Part shown: in pieces, positions 35,869 to 48,272 of the stretch | Position numbering within the stretch: position 1 is the first letter of the stretch | Layout of the letters: the number at the start of each line of letters is the position of its first letter | Assembly: GCA_964016985.1 (NCBI GenBank) | Contig: OZ024830.1 | Span: 63,256,550-63,320,549, forward strand | Direction: 5' to 3' | From: Anodontia alba | Lineage: Eukaryota > Mollusca > Bivalvia > Lucinida > Lucinidae | Length of the DNA stretch: 64,000 bases | The notes under the pieces: model-generated | What the model was told of the DNA's origin: nothing | The model's database searches: none | The model's input: only the letters and a program-made list of their open reading frames with translations | Position numbers and translations under genes: made by a program

Positions 35869-36750
35869 TAAGAAAGAAATATTACGGTCCAGTTCCCGCA
35901 CCTGCTGCAATAGCAGCAGACACAGTCTTTCCCTGTCTGGATTCATATCATTGTGGGAGAATCTAGTGACAGGGTTTCAGGACAGCCTGCAAAATTGTTG
36001 GCTTTGTAACTTGGATTTAAGATCTTCTTATCTTACAGGTATGACATGATTCTTTTCTATAAAAAAAATTTGAGAATTTGTATCAAAAGCATTTCGTTCG
36101 GTCAACCAAGGCCTTAATTTCACTTTGTTTCTCCCCATTTTAGCCACTTAACACTGATGTTATGGTTAAAAGTCAACTTTAACAGGCTTAATCAATTTGC
36201 TGACCTCAAAAACCTATAAATAGACACCAAAATTATGTCTCTAGCCCATAAGAAGATATGGAGATTTTATGCTGTGGCAGCTATCTTGTCTGCCATCTTA
36301 TATTTTAATTTCCCCAATGATGCCAAGGTGGCATCATGCAGTTTCTGGTTAAGGACAGCCTAAATAATAAGAATCTGCATCAAACATTTGTGCGGACTAC
36401 TTTTTGGGGTTCTCCTGTCGGGACCCGGACTAATGCCTAGGTTAGTACTTTACCACTTGAATAAGGCATTCATTAAACTTTATATATCCTGGATCAAAAA
36501 CAGTTTATTTAACCTTTACTCTGTTCGACTTAAACAGCTACAGATATACTAAAGTATTTTCCTATTATTCCAGAAAATATGGCTTCACATCTCGGGCAAC
36601 TGTCGCACTTGGCATGAAATATCAAAGACTATTTTCTGAGAAAAATTATAACCACTAATTATCAGCTGAATTTAGAACAAATAGTGTTTAAGGTTAAGAC
36701 CAGAAAGATAACAAAACATGCTGGAAAGGCTTCCCTTGTATGCTCTGACA
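35869..36750. other. Unassigned stretch including right inverted-repeat member (36180-36440)
   Basis: 36180-36440 is the inverted mate of 29850-30130 ('agaagatatggagattttat', 'gccaaggtggcatcatg'). The remainder shows no gene or clear repeat. Confidence 0.55.
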
Positions 36751-37347
36751 GTTCACCAAGATCAATGAGCATACAGCTAGGAATCTAGCACTAGAACCGG
36801 ATAATGAATAGGCAAATAGTGCTTGATGATGTACACAGACAAAGTTCACAGCATGCAGCTAGGAATCTAGCACTAGAACCGGATAATGAATAGGCAAATA
36901 GTGCTTGATGATGTACACAGACAAAGTTCACAGCATGCAGCTAGGAATCTAGCACTAGAACCGGATAATGAATAGGCAAATAGTGCTTGATGATGTACAC
37001 AGACAAAGTTCACAGCATGCAGCTAGGAATCTAGCACTAGAACCGGATAATGAATAGGCAAATAGTGCTTGATGATGTACACAGACAAAGTTCACAGCAT
37101 GCAGCTAGGAATCTAGCATTAGAACCGGATAATGAATAGGCAAATAGTGCTTGATGATGTACACAGACAAAGTTCACAGCATGCAGCTAGGAATCTAGCA
37201 TTAGAACCGGATAATGAATAGGCAAATAGTGCTTGATGATGTACACAGACAAAGTTCACCAAGATCAATGAGCATGCAGCTAGGAATCTAGCACTAGAAC
37301 CCGATAATGAATAGGCAAATAGTGCTTGATGATGTACACAGACAAAA
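36751..37347. repeat. Minisatellite, 82 bp unit, seven copies
   Basis: Units start ('aggaatctag') at 36779, 36861, 36943, 37025, 37107, 37189 and 37282. Spacing is exactly 82 bp five times, then 93 bp. The outer junctions both carry 'caccaagatcaatgagcat', whereas inner junctions lack the 11 bp 'caagatcaatg', so a deleted unit was amplified. Copies are nearly identical; one C/T change (gcactagaac / gcattagaac) marks copies five and six. Confidence 0.97.
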
Positions 37348-38383
37348 AGTATTCACCATCAAATGAATCTAAAACTAAAGATTGATGGCAAATAAATAAA
37401 CAGTATCCCAAAGTAACACTACAATGTACAAATGACATAAATACTCCCATCATAAATGCCCATCATTCCAAACTAACACTACAACTTGATGGTAAACAAG
37501 CAAGCAGTATTCCCACTGAACAAATCTTACACTACAACCTCATTCATGGTGAACAAATCAACTTTTTTATTATCAAACCTATCTTATACTATAACTAGAT
37601 AGTGAACAAACAGTTTATAGATTTTATTCACCATCAAATCCCTCTACCACTAAAGCTTGATGGTGAATGAGTAAACAGTTTTCACCATTATATCTCTGCA
37701 AGGCTACAGCTTGATGCTGATTAAGCAATTTTCACCATCAAAACCCTTTAACACTAAAGATTGATGGTAAACAAGAAAAGGATAGTCACCTTCGAACTGA
37801 TCTAATAATGAAGCATCATCAGAAGGCCAAATGTGAACAATTAAAAGCCGAGAACAGCCTGTGCATCTATGCAGTCATATCCAAACCTTACCTGTTTGTC
37901 AATATATTCTAGTTTCCAGTACTGTAAATGAGCAAAAAGGCCCTAACTGGACTGCAACCTCTTTTCTAACTTTGTGTATCATATGCTTTCTATATAATCC
38001 ATAACAATAACCTATACTCAATATACATGGTAGATTTTTTTGCTGAGAACTTTTGCCACTTCCTGTTTGCTTTCCTGTACAAGAGATCCATTCTGAAAAG
38101 AAGTCTACTCTTAAAGGAAAGGATCTATTTCTAAGGGCAGCTAATTCTTTCCATTAATAGCATACTTTTTTTTTTTCAGAATAATTCTGTTAAAGCTGCC
38201 TTCCCTGGAAGAAATTAATTCCCTATAATGAAAACAGGGTAAAATCTCAGCCTTTTTCTTTCATTTTAGAGCAGACACCTTTTCAGAGAGAGCTTGGTGC
38301 ACAGAACAGCAAACAAGCTTGCAAAAGTTGTCTGCCTTAGAAAAAAACATTGAAAAACTCTACTAAGCATATCCACCCCTTAA
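37348..38383. repeat. Degenerate ~65-70 bp repeats (37348-37800), then unassigned DNA
   Basis: Phrases 'ttcaccatcaaa', 'acactaaagattgatggt' and 'gtaaacaagcaagcagtatt' recur in diverged order to about 37800. From 37800 to 38383 I see no gene or repeat, only A/T runs. Confidence 0.6.
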
Positions 38384-38576
38384 CCCACAATTTTGAGCAG
38401 ACAATATATTGAAATATATTTTTCTAATTTCTCCCAGAAAAACGGGTTTTGACATTTCATGCAAATGGTTTCCAACTGGAACAATCTGCATGAAATGTCA
38501 AAACCTGTGTTTGGGGAAACTAAGAAAAATATCATCAATCTGTCGTCTGCTGAATGAACCCAGACAGCGGTACTGG
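38384..38576. mobile_element. TTAA-flanked palindromic mini-element, 193 bp
   Basis: TTAA at 38380-38383 and 38577-38580. The core is a hairpin of 'ggttttgacatttcatgca' with 'tgcatgaaatgtcaaaacc'. The terminal repeats are more decayed than in neighbouring copies. Confidence 0.75.
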
Positions 38577-38925
38577 TTAAAGTGTTTACATGTATTTGGA
38601 CATTTGTTTGGAACGTAGCATCTCATCTAAAGTGTTGACCAACATGTACCTTGAAAACACAATGTAAAGTTTTCTAAACCAAACCATCTGACTCTCATGA
38701 CATGACATGGCTTTCTGAAAATAAAAAAAAAAAATTGTTTGGGATAATAAACATGGCTATTTTATCGACTGCCAGTCCAAATGATGAATATTTCTAACTT
38801 TTATCAAAAAAAGAACAAAAATCAACAACAACAACAAAATCTAACTTTAAGCACCAAACAGCTTTTATAATGCCAGCCTTCTAACATGCATTTATTAGGT
38901 AACAAGAGTGTCTAACTGGCATTAA

Positions 38926-39144
38926 CCCTTAAAATGCCAAGAAAACCTGCATCTGAAAATGTCGTCTGCTGAATATTCTAACAAACTGATCACATCTATT
39001 TTTGCATACAGGCAAAGAGTGTGGACCCAGATCAGACTGCTCCTAGAGGAGCAGTCTGATTTGGGTCCAAACTGTCACGGTTTGCAAAAATGACTTTTAA
39101 AATCACAAGCAGATGACAATTGTTGTGATTGGCAGTTTAAGGGT
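38926..39144. mobile_element. TTAA-flanked mini-element, 219 bp
   Basis: TTAA at 38922-38925 and 39145-39148, ends CCCTTAAAATGCCA and TGGCAGTTTAAGGG. The central hairpin is 'cagactgctcctagaggagcagtctg', written here in two halves: CAGACTGCTCC and GGAGCAGTCTG. Confidence 0.85.
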
Positions 39145-39379
39145 TAAATACTCAAGTTATAAATGCCCAGTGGACTCTTCTGCCTTGTCTTAGGGCAAGT
39201 CTATTTCCAATGTTTAGGGCTGTCTTGTGTTTATTATTATCATTATTTTTTATATAAATTCTTGTATTTAATTCAAACAGTATAGACCAGATACGACATA
39301 CTGTGGTATCCGTTCTAGGTCTACACTAGTACTATTTGTCAATGTTACGTTTATGGGATGCTAGGCATTATTTGGTTAA

Positions 39380-39541
39380 CCCTTAAAGCACCAACCACAA
39401 CTGCAGCAGGTGACAATTTTATCAGTTTTCAGAAATTCATTCTTGAATGTGAATAGCCTGGCAGACAATGCACATGGAATGTCAAAACTTGTTTTCTCTG
39501 AAAACGTCATCTGCTACAAATTTTGCCTCGCCCTTTATGGG
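39380..39541. mobile_element. TTAA-flanked mini-element, 162 bp
   Basis: TTAA at 39376-39379 and 39542-39545, ends CCCTTAAAGCACCA and a decayed GCCCTTTATGGG. The interior matches the 29632 copy ('acaactgcagcagg', 'aatgtcaaaacttgttttct', 'catctgctacaa'). Confidence 0.85.
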
Positions 39542-39834
39542 TTAAGTACATTATTTAGCAAAAGAAACATACTGTAACTTTGACATTTTGAACTTGGACC
39601 AGAAACATTGACTTGAGTTTCGAAACTTCAGATGGATATCAAACAACATGTCTTTTCTGCATATGGAGCTCCTAGGGAGATCAAGGCCATTTCTGCACTT
39701 GGCTGAGACCTTACCATTACTCCAAATAAGGTGCTTTTTTCATCCGAAAAGTACTGATATTTTTTCTTATTTCTGCACAAAAACATATGTCATGGGCTCT
39801 CACTAGAAGCTTCATGTTTTTGTGCAGTAATAAG

Positions 39835-40283
39835 AACAAGGGCTTTGCAAATGTGACATTAAACGCCCATGGCAAGTAATCAGATGTAGCACATATAATG
39901 ACATAGAGTAGGAGAGGTTAGCCTGAAAAGTAAAGTTCATACGGATGGACAGACAGACATAAATGCTAATATTTAGTGGACTGTAGCCTCAATACAAAAC
40001 ACACTGCTTAACATCATGTTCTAACTAAATCAACTTTCAGCTTGATGGGATGTAAACTGTAGGAAGAAATATTTGGTGAACTGTAACCTCGAAATGTGCT
40101 GCTCCACATCATGGTGTAACTTTTACAATGTTTCTAATGTAATCTACAGGAGGAGTAAGCTTATGAAATTTTCGAAGGAGCATTACTGCTAATATTTTGT
40201 AGATTGTAACCTCAAAACAATATAAGCTTCTCCACATCTTGGTCTAAGTATAAATCAAGTTTCAGCTTGATCAAATATATCAT
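39835..40283 (+). mobile_element. Pearl/HINE-like element, family K fragment (K0)
   Basis: The head 'aacaagggctttgcaaatg' and 'aaacgcccatggcaagtaat' resembles that of K2 (62170). Diverged K units follow ('tagtggactgtagcctc', 'cacatcatgg', 'agtttcagcttgatcaaat'). It is cut off at the start of H2. Confidence 0.65.
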
Positions 40284-41613
40284 AACTAGAGCTGGTGTTT
40301 GTAAAACACTATGCCCCCAAATGCCTGACTCTAACACTGCTTGACTCCAACACTGCTTGCCCATGACGGTAACAACAGTACAAATATACGAGATTTCAAT
40401 GTTATTAAAAGGGAAATAACTCTAAAATGGGAGATAATTTGGATAGGAAACAAAATATGGGTCACCTATTTTTTCATGAGGAATCCATATATGAAATTTC
40501 AAACTAGCATGCACAGTTCAAAACATGCTATGCATCAAAAAGTGTGCAATGTAAAAATGCCCAAAATGACAAAGGGCCATAACTCAAGAAGTACTTTTCA
40601 CAATTTATTCAAAAGTTAACCAGGTCATCTACTCATCAATACCAATCTATTCACCAGGTTTCAAGGCTCTAGCTTCAATAGCTTTTGAGATATTTTGCTG
40701 ACAAGATTTTATCTATATTTTTTCAAAGGGCCATAACTCAGGTAAGGGGCATAATCCTGATGGGAAAAAAAAACACGGGTCAGCTATTTTTTCATGAGGA
40801 ATCCATATATGAAATTTCAAAACCCTAGCCCACACCGTTCAAAACTTATGCTATGCATAAAAAAATGTGCAACGTAAAAAAGCCCAAAGTTATAAAGGGC
40901 CATAACTCATGAAGTAATTTTCAGAATTTATTCAAAAGTTAATCAGGTCATCTACTCATCAATACCAATCTATTCACCAGGTTTCAAGGCTCTAGCTTCA
41001 ATAGCTTTTGAGATATTTTGCTGACAAGAATTCATCCATATTTTTTTCAAAGGGCCATAACTCAGGAAAGGGGCATAATCCTGATGGGAAAAAAAACACG
41101 GGTCAGCTATTTTTTCATGAGGAATCCATATATAAAATTTCAAAACTCTAGCATGCACAGATCAAAACTTATGCTATGCATCAAAAAGTGTGCAATTGTA
41201 AAAATGCCCAAAGTTATAATGGGCCATAACTCATGAAGTAATTTTCAGAATTTATTCAAAAGTTAATCAGGTCATCTACTCATCAATACCATCTATTCAC
41301 TAGGTTTCAAGGCTCTAGCTTCAATAGCTTTTGAGATATTTTGCTGACAAGATTTCATCTATATTTTTTCAAAGGGCCATAACTCAGGAAAGGGGCATAA
41401 TCCTGATGGGAAAAAAAATACGGGTCAGCTATTTTTTCATGAGGAATCCATATATGAAATTTCAAAACCCTAGCATGCATGGTTCATAAGTAATGCTATG
41501 CATCAAAAAGCGTAACGGACGGACGCACGGACGGACGGACGCACGCACGCACGCACGCACAAACGTCCCAGAAGCAATATGCCCCTCCAACTTCTTCGAA
41601 GTTGGGGGCATAA
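40284..41613 (+). mobile_element. Pearl/HINE-like element, family H copy 2
   Basis: Same head, ~310 bp units and 3' end as H1: an ACGG/CGCA run at 41515-41560, then 'agaagcaatatgcccctcca' and a CCAACTTCttCGAAGTTGG hairpin to 'ggggcataa'. It is very close in sequence to H1 in the 3' half, suggesting recent common origin. No protein. Confidence 0.8.
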
Positions 41614-41639
41614 TGAACAACAATAAATATAGTTGGGTT

Positions 41640-43858
41640 CTGAATAGTTTCTGAGATATTATTCCTTATGTGAACTGGAGGGGGTGGGGCATATCCCCAG
41701 GGGACCTACAGTCAGTGTCACTGACTGTGTCTTATCATAAGGAACAACAATATATATGGTTTGAGGGTAGAGTTCTTTATGTGAACTGGAGGCAGTGGGT
41801 TACACCATCAGTGACACTGTATGTGTCTTATCATAAGGAACAACAATATATATGGTTTAGGAGTGGGGATCTGAATGGTTTTTGAGAAAGTAAGCCTTCT
41901 GTAAAGAGGAGGGGCGGGGCATACCTCCTGGGGACCCATGGTAGGTGTCATTGAATGTATCTGATAATGACAAACAATTTAATGGTTTAGATGTGGGGTT
42001 CTGAATGGTTTCTGAGATATTAAGCCTTATATGATATAACTGGTGGATGCGCGGTATACCCCCAGGGGACCCATGGTTGGTGTCACCGAATATGTCTTTC
42101 ATAAGGAATACAATATATATGGTTTAAGGATGGTGTTCTGAGCGGTTGCGGAGATATTAAGTCTTACATGAACTGAGAGAGTGGGGAATACTGCCTGGGG
42201 ACCCACAGTCAGTGTCATTGAATGCATCATAATGAACTAGAGCTGTCAGAGGATCTGACTATAGTCCCACTGGTGCCCAATCAGAAGAGAAATACGCACA
42301 GTGTTGAAATATTTTTAATTCATGCTTACCAGATAACATCACTGTGCGACATGGCAACATAAAATCAAGGGATTTAACTCCATGATTTATGGGCCCTTGG
42401 CCTTGTTTCCGGTATACATGATACATCATCCCACTCTCCATGTATGTAACAGGTTTCAACTTTGTTACCCTTAAAGTTCTTGAGAAAAGTGTGACAAAAA
42501 AAATTTCATTAATGGAAAATTGTAAAACCTATCAAGGGATTAACTCCAAGATTTATAAGCCCTTGGACCTGATTCTGATATACATGGTACAACTGCCCAC
42601 TGTCCATGTGTGTACCAAGTTTCAACTTTATAGCTTTCATAGCTCCTGAAACATCTGTAATGAAAATTTTTCATTTATGGCAAATTGTAAAACCTATCAA
42701 GGGATTTAACTTCAAGAGTTATGGGATCTTGGCCCTGATTCTGGTATACACAATACATCAGCCCACTTTCCATGTGTGTATCAGATTTCAACTTTGTAAC
42801 CCTTACAGTTCTCAAGCTAAAAATGTGACAAAATTTTTCATTAATGGCAATTTGCAAAACATATGAAGGGGTGTAACTCTACGTGTTATAAGCCCTTGGC
42901 CCTGATTCTGGTATACACGATATATCAGCCCAGTGTTCGTTTCAAATTTACAGCTTTCATACTTCCTGAGAAATCTATATCGAAAATTTTTCATTGATGG
43001 TAAAATGTAAAACCTATCATGGGATTTATCTCTAAAAGTTATGGGGCCCTGATTCCTGTATACACAGCAGACCAACCAACTGTCCATGTGTGTACCAGGT
43101 TTCAACTTTGAAACTCTTACAGTTTTTAAGAAAAGTGTGACAAAATTTTTTCATTAATGGCAAAGTGTGAAACCTATCAAGGGATGTAACTCCAAGAGTT
43201 ACAGGTCCTTGGCCCTAATTCTGGCACATATAACACATCAGCCAATTGTCCACCTTTGTACCAAGTTTTAATTTTACAGCATTCACAGTTCCTGAGAAAT
43301 CTGTAACAAAAATTTTTCATTAATAGTAAATTGTAAAACCTATCAAGGGATGTAAATCCAAGAGTTATGGGCCCTTGCCCCTGATTAGGGTATAAAAGAT
43401 ATATCAGTCCATTGTCCATGTATGTACCACGTTTCAACTTCACAAATGTCATAGTTTCTGAGAAATCTATAATGAAAATTTTTCATTAATGGTAAATTGA
43501 AAAACCTATCAAGAGATGTAATGCTAAGAGTTATGGGCCCTTGCCACTAATTCCGGTATACACATTACATCAACCAACTGGAAATGTGTGTACCATATTT
43601 CAACTTTGTAACTCTTTCAGTTCTTGAGGAAAGTGTGATGAAAATTTCATAACTGGACAAAAGGAGGGAATAACGGAAGGACAAGGCAAATCCAGTATAG
43701 CCCCACTAACAACAATATACATTGTATATGGTTTAGCTGTGGGGTTCTGAAAGGTTTCTGAGATATTAAGCCTTCTATGAACTGGAGGGTGTGGGGCATA
43801 CCCCCTGGGGACCCACCGCCGGTGTCACTGAATGCGTCTTATCATAAGGAACACCAAC
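41640..43858. repeat. Tandem array J, ~130 bp unit, split by element G1
   Basis: Units with 'aaggaacaacaatatata', 'ggttctgaatggtttctga', 'gatattaagcctt' and 'ccaggggacccatgg' run from 41640 to 42235 and resume at 43708-43858 after G1. Frames over it (41670-41885, 41857-42102) are repeat artefacts. Confidence 0.8.
42236..43707 (+). mobile_element. Pearl/HINE-like element, family G copy 1
   Basis: The head 'actagagctgtcagaggatc' has a GTCAGAggaTCTGAC hairpin. About seven units of 162-168 bp follow ('aaacctatcaagggatgtaa', 'gttatgggcccttggccctg', 'tgtaccaagtttcaacttt'). The 3' end is 'ggcaaatccagtatagcccc'. It interrupts array J. The 3' hairpin typical of A-E is not seen, so membership of the pearl group is less sure. 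Confidence 0.7.
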
Positions 43859-46377
43859 AGAACAATTTCAGCTATTTTTTCAAGTCACACAGATACTTCC
43901 TACCAATATTCAAGTCAACTGGCCTTTTGGTTCATGAGTTCAAATAGATTTTCAAGACAGCGGCAATCTGATCGAAATGATTTTAGTTATTTTTGATTTA
44001 CAAGTTGCTCTGCTACTTCAAATTTGGAGTCTTGGCCTTTTCCTTCAGAAGAAATACAAAATAGATCTTCAATATATGGCGGCCATCTAGGATTTTAAAT
44101 CAGAACAATTGTAGCTATTTTTTTATCTACAAATCACCATAATATTCCCTATCAAGTTTCAAGTCAGTTGGCCTTTCAGTTTAAGAGAAGTTCAATATAC
44201 ATTTCAAGATGGCTCTATCTTTGATTTCTCATCTGAATTATTTTAGCTATTTTTAATCTAAAGTCATCTAGACACTTCCAATGAAGTTTCGAGTCAAATG
44301 ACCTTTCGGTTGACAGAATTTCTAAATAGATTTTCAAGATGGCAGCTGTGGTGGCCATCTTGGGAGTCCCGATCAGAATGATTTTATCTATTTTTGATCT
44401 ACAGATACTTCTTATCAAATTTCGAGTCAACTGACCTTTTGGTTTAAAAGAATTTCGAAACTGATTTTCAAGATGGCAAACCATCTTGGATTTCTAATCT
44501 GAACCATTTTAGTTATTTTTGATCTACAAGTCACCCTGATATTTCCTGCCAAGTTTCGATCAATTGGCTTTTCGGTTCAGAAATTCACATAATTTTCAAT
44601 ATGGCAGCCATAGTGGATTTCTGATCTGAACTATTCTAGCTATTTTTTGATTTACAAGTCACCTCGATACTGCCAATGGTTTTGGGTCAACTGGCCCTTC
44701 AGTTATGGAGAAGTATTCAAGATTGCAGCCTTGGATTTCCGGTCAAAACAGTGTTAGCTTTTTTCCATCTTCAAGTCACCCTGATACTTCCCATGAAGTT
44801 TCCAGTCGATTAGCCTTTTGGTTCAGTAAAAGATCAAAACAGATTTTTGAAATGCCACATGTGGCAGCCACCTTAGACTTCTGATCGGAACAATTTTATA
44901 AATTTTTTTATCTACAAGTCACCTAGCTACTTCCTACCAAGTTTCAAGTCAATGGGCCTTTCGGTTCAGGAGAAGTTCAAAACAGATTTTCAAGATGGTG
45001 GTCATTTTTTATCTCCTAGTCATCCTGATATTTCCTGGCAAATCTCAATCAATGCACTTTTCCTTCAGGAGAAGTTCAAAATAGATTTTCAAGATGGCAG
45101 CCGCCTTGGATTTCTGATCTAAACTATTTTAGCTATTTTTCATCTGCAAGTCACATTGATACTTCCAATGAAGTTTTGAGTCACCATGCCTTTTAGTTAA
45201 GGAGATGAATTTCAAAATAGATTTTCAAGATTGCAGCTGTGGCAGCCATCTCAGATTTCCAATCGCAACAGTTTTAGCTATTTTCAATCTACAAGTCACC
45301 CCAATACTTCCTATCAAGTTTCAAGTGAATTGGCCTTTTGGTTCAGGAGATGTTCAAAATAGATTCTTGAAATGCCAATTATGGTGGCCATTTTGGATTT
45401 CTGATCAGAACAATTATTTTAGCTATTTTTTATCTGCAAGTCACCTCAATACTTCAAACCAAGTTTTGAGTCAATTGGCCTTTCAGTTCAGGAGAAGTAG
45501 TTCAAAACAGAATTTCAAGATGGCAGCCGTGGCAGCCATCTTGGAATTTCAAACGAAATGATTACAGCTATTCCTGACATACAAGTCACCCCGACGCACC
45601 CTACGAGGTTTGGAGTTAACCCTTCTCATGCTGAATAAATTAAGATGCCACGCCCACTTCTAATTTCCAGCCAATTAGATAACTTGATAGAAATTCACAT
45701 ATTTAATGACAAACAGTGCAGATCCTGATCAGTTGGCTTCTTCAGAAGCCAACTGATCTGGATCTACACTGTTTGCTAAGACAGGGCATGTCATGTTCAG
45801 CAAGAGAAGGGTTAACTGGACTTTCCTTGGGAGAAGTTCAAAACAGATTTTCAAGATGGCCTTAATGGCTGCCATCTTTGATTTTCGATCGAAATGATTT
45901 TAGCTATTTTTGATCTACATGTCATCTAGATACTTCCAATGAAGTTTTGAGTCATTTGGTCTTTCGGTTAAGGAGATGAATTTCGCAGTATGATTTCAAG
46001 ATGGCAATTGTGGCGGCCGTCTTTGATTTCAGATTGGAACAATTTTTAGCTATCTTTGATTTACAAAGTCATCCTGATACTTCCTACTTAATTTCAAGTC
46101 AAGTGGTCTTTCAGTCCGGGAGAAGAAGCTCAAAACAGATTTTTCTATTTTTAGCTCTGGTGGCCATCTTGTTCATTAGAGCTGAACAATTTTAGCTATT
46201 TTGGTAGAGTTCATCTAGGCAACATTCCTCTAAAATTAGACTGAAATTTGCCCAGGGGTGTAGGAAGAGTTGTCATTTAAAGTTAATTAATGAAGCTGCA
46301 GGACAGAGGAATGATGCATGGCTGGCAGTGACAAATCACAATAGCTCACCATGAGTACTTCATGCTTAAATGAGCTA
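43859..46377 (+). mobile_element. Pearl/HINE-like element, family F copy 2 (A-related units), 5'-truncated
   Basis: About fourteen diverged units with 'caagtttcaagtcaattgg', 'cctttcggttcagg', 'aatagattttcaagatgg' and 'ttagctatttttgatctac'. The 3' end is a decayed A-type terminus ('agctcaccatgagtacttca', 'aatgagctaa' at 46368-46377). No head is present. A TTAA mini-element is inserted at 45620. Frames such as 45205-45561 are unit artefacts. Confidence 0.75.
45620..45811. mobile_element. TTAA-flanked mini-element, 192 bp
   Basis: TTAA at 45616-45619 and 45812-45815, ends CCCTTCTCATGCTGAA and TTCAGCAAGAGAAGGG (16 bp, one mismatch). The central hairpin is AGTTGGCTTCttCAGAAGCCAACT. Same family as 23153-23322. 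Confidence 0.9.
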
Positions 46378-46517
46378 ATAAATCCTGAAAATGATATAAC
46401 AGGAAATAATGTCTACCATAGTAGGGTTGCATGTTGATGAGTGAAACAAATTTTGATGCCAGGAACACCCATTTCTGGGTAGTATATTTTTTGACTGAGA
46501 GCACATGGCTTTGAATA

Positions 46518-46733
46518 CACCACAACCTCTTTATAACACTGTTGTTGGGGTCCATAGCATAAACCGTGTTAGTTAAATAACCATTTTATATCCAAACAAA
46601 AAATGTATAGATTATATTGAAAAATGACCATTTATGGTCATTTTTCAATATAATCTATGCATTTCTGGGCTCCATCTTTGAACCGTGTTATATCCACAAC
46701 CGTCTTATAACGAACCGTGTTATAAAGAGGTTG
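46518..46733. mobile_element. TA-flanked foldback mini-element, family of 52765-52984
   Basis: The outer repeats ACAACCTCTTTATAACAC and GTGTTATAAAGAGGTTGT face each other. The centre is a perfect AATGACCATttATGGTCATT palindrome within 'attgaaa/tttcaat'. TA lies at both borders. The phrase 'taacacggtt' resembles ends of pogo/Tigger-type elements; no transposase. Confidence 0.8.
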
Positions 46734-47599
46734 TATTCAGATTTAAATAAATTACAAAAAGTGGATGCAGACAGCAGCAATGTGATGTACTGCAAGTAAC
46801 AGACTTATCAACTGATGTTCTACTTTATGGTGAGTGTTGAGTGTTGTAGGTAGTTAAGTCTGTGAAGCAGATCACTAAAAATGAAGTTTCACAAAAGTGC
46901 CGATGTGCTTGAGTTCAATGTCACAAGATTACGCTGAATTTTATTCTAAAACCAAGCGACCTCTGAACTTACATCCTTCACACTCACAATACTCACTAGA
47001 CTGACTTGTATGTAAATATGTTACTTATCTCTGGGATTGATTAAAGAATAAGATCAGCAATTAAATCAATGGTAATTTTTATGATTTCCTACTGCAGAAA
47101 GGTACGGTACCATTAATTTGACAAAACACAACCAGTGACCACGTTTTAATTCATCGGTATAAAACTGGCATAAAAACACTTAATAAATCATTGATTGCAT
47201 ATACCAACACTAATTGTTAAGTAAAGTGCCACTCTGTCCTGTACTCTGCTGAACGCTATATTGCCCCAATTAGTGCAAAGCGGTGTTACAGCTGTGATGT
47301 TCATGGTATACATCAAAAGTTACATTGAAACTTTCTACAGTCATACAATATGGACCAACTAATTTATGTACCAATTCTATTCTGTCTAAGACTTTAAAAG
47401 ATAATAAACTTATCCATTTTCATTTTGAACAACCTTTATACAAATGCTCACTGTGTCATTAATATAAAATGAAAGTTCCACAGTGATTCTTTGAATCTCT
47501 AGAAGTTTATTTCGCAAACAGTTAAGGATGGCGGGTAGAGCAGAGTAGACCTCCCATCCCATTTTTTTTGTTTTCACATACTGTTCTGTAAAAGCCCAT
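46734..47599. other. Unassigned stretch
   Basis: No gene, RNA or repeat recognised. Confidence 0.5.
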
Positions 47600-47611
47600 T
47601 GTGCCATCAGT

Positions 47612-47921
47612 GTTTGTTTGTCTTGAGGTTTTACGGCCCAGTCAACCCAATGGGGTCATGTCGAGCATGGTCAGTTTACCTAACCACACGTTTACTGGGC
47701 AAGCTTAGTTCTCTAAGCGGTTAACCAGAATTGTGCACATTCTTTTGCCAGAAACTGGCAACTGCCCTTCTTGAATCAGCGGAAGGGAGTAAATGACCGT
47801 AGAAAATATTTTGATCATGATCAATCTCCGCGAAAGAATGTTGCCGACTTCGGCAGGGGTTGAACCCGCGACCTCCTGGTCTCCAGTTGGACGGCGCATA
47901 CAACCGAGCCCCCGAGGCCGC
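47612..47921 (-). mobile_element. Full-length tRNA-type SINE with 12 bp target-site duplication
   Basis: TGTGCCATCAGT flanks it at 47600-47611 and 47922-47933. On the minus strand it starts 'cggcctcgggggctcggttg', carries a B-box-like ggttcaacccc, the common body, and ends in the 'ctcaagacaaacaaaca' tail. The A-box region has drifted (ggctcggttgt). Confidence 0.93.
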
Positions 47922-48272
47922 TGTGCCATCAGTAACCAGGCACCATGTTTACAAAACATTTGTCATGCTGTTGAAAGGGCTGTAAAATCCCGAATCAAAC
48001 AAACAAAACAAAAACTACAAATAGAACTGTAATTATGCCCCAGCCATTCTAAGAATGGTACAAAGGGCATATAGTGTTACCTATGTGCGTCTCTGTCCGC
48101 GTCCAAGATGGCATTAGCAATTTGCGTTCAAGTTTTTCAGGCGAGGGCATCTGTATCTGTGTCCCTTGGACACGTTTTGTAATTTTTCTTTTTGCTTCTT
48201 TTATAATTACTTTTATTATTATTTTTTGTTTGGGCCTAAAGGGCTATACAATAAAAGTTTATGAATTGAAGA

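Noticed and set aside
35690..36049. 119-codon frame with Asp/Gly/Arg/Thr repeats
   Set aside because: Translation of the ACGG microsatellite at the 3' end of H1.
47793..48032. Frames with 'LPTSAGVEPATSWSPVGR' at 47793 and 49908
   Set aside because: Both are translations of the same SINE family, antisense; a well-known spurious-protein source.
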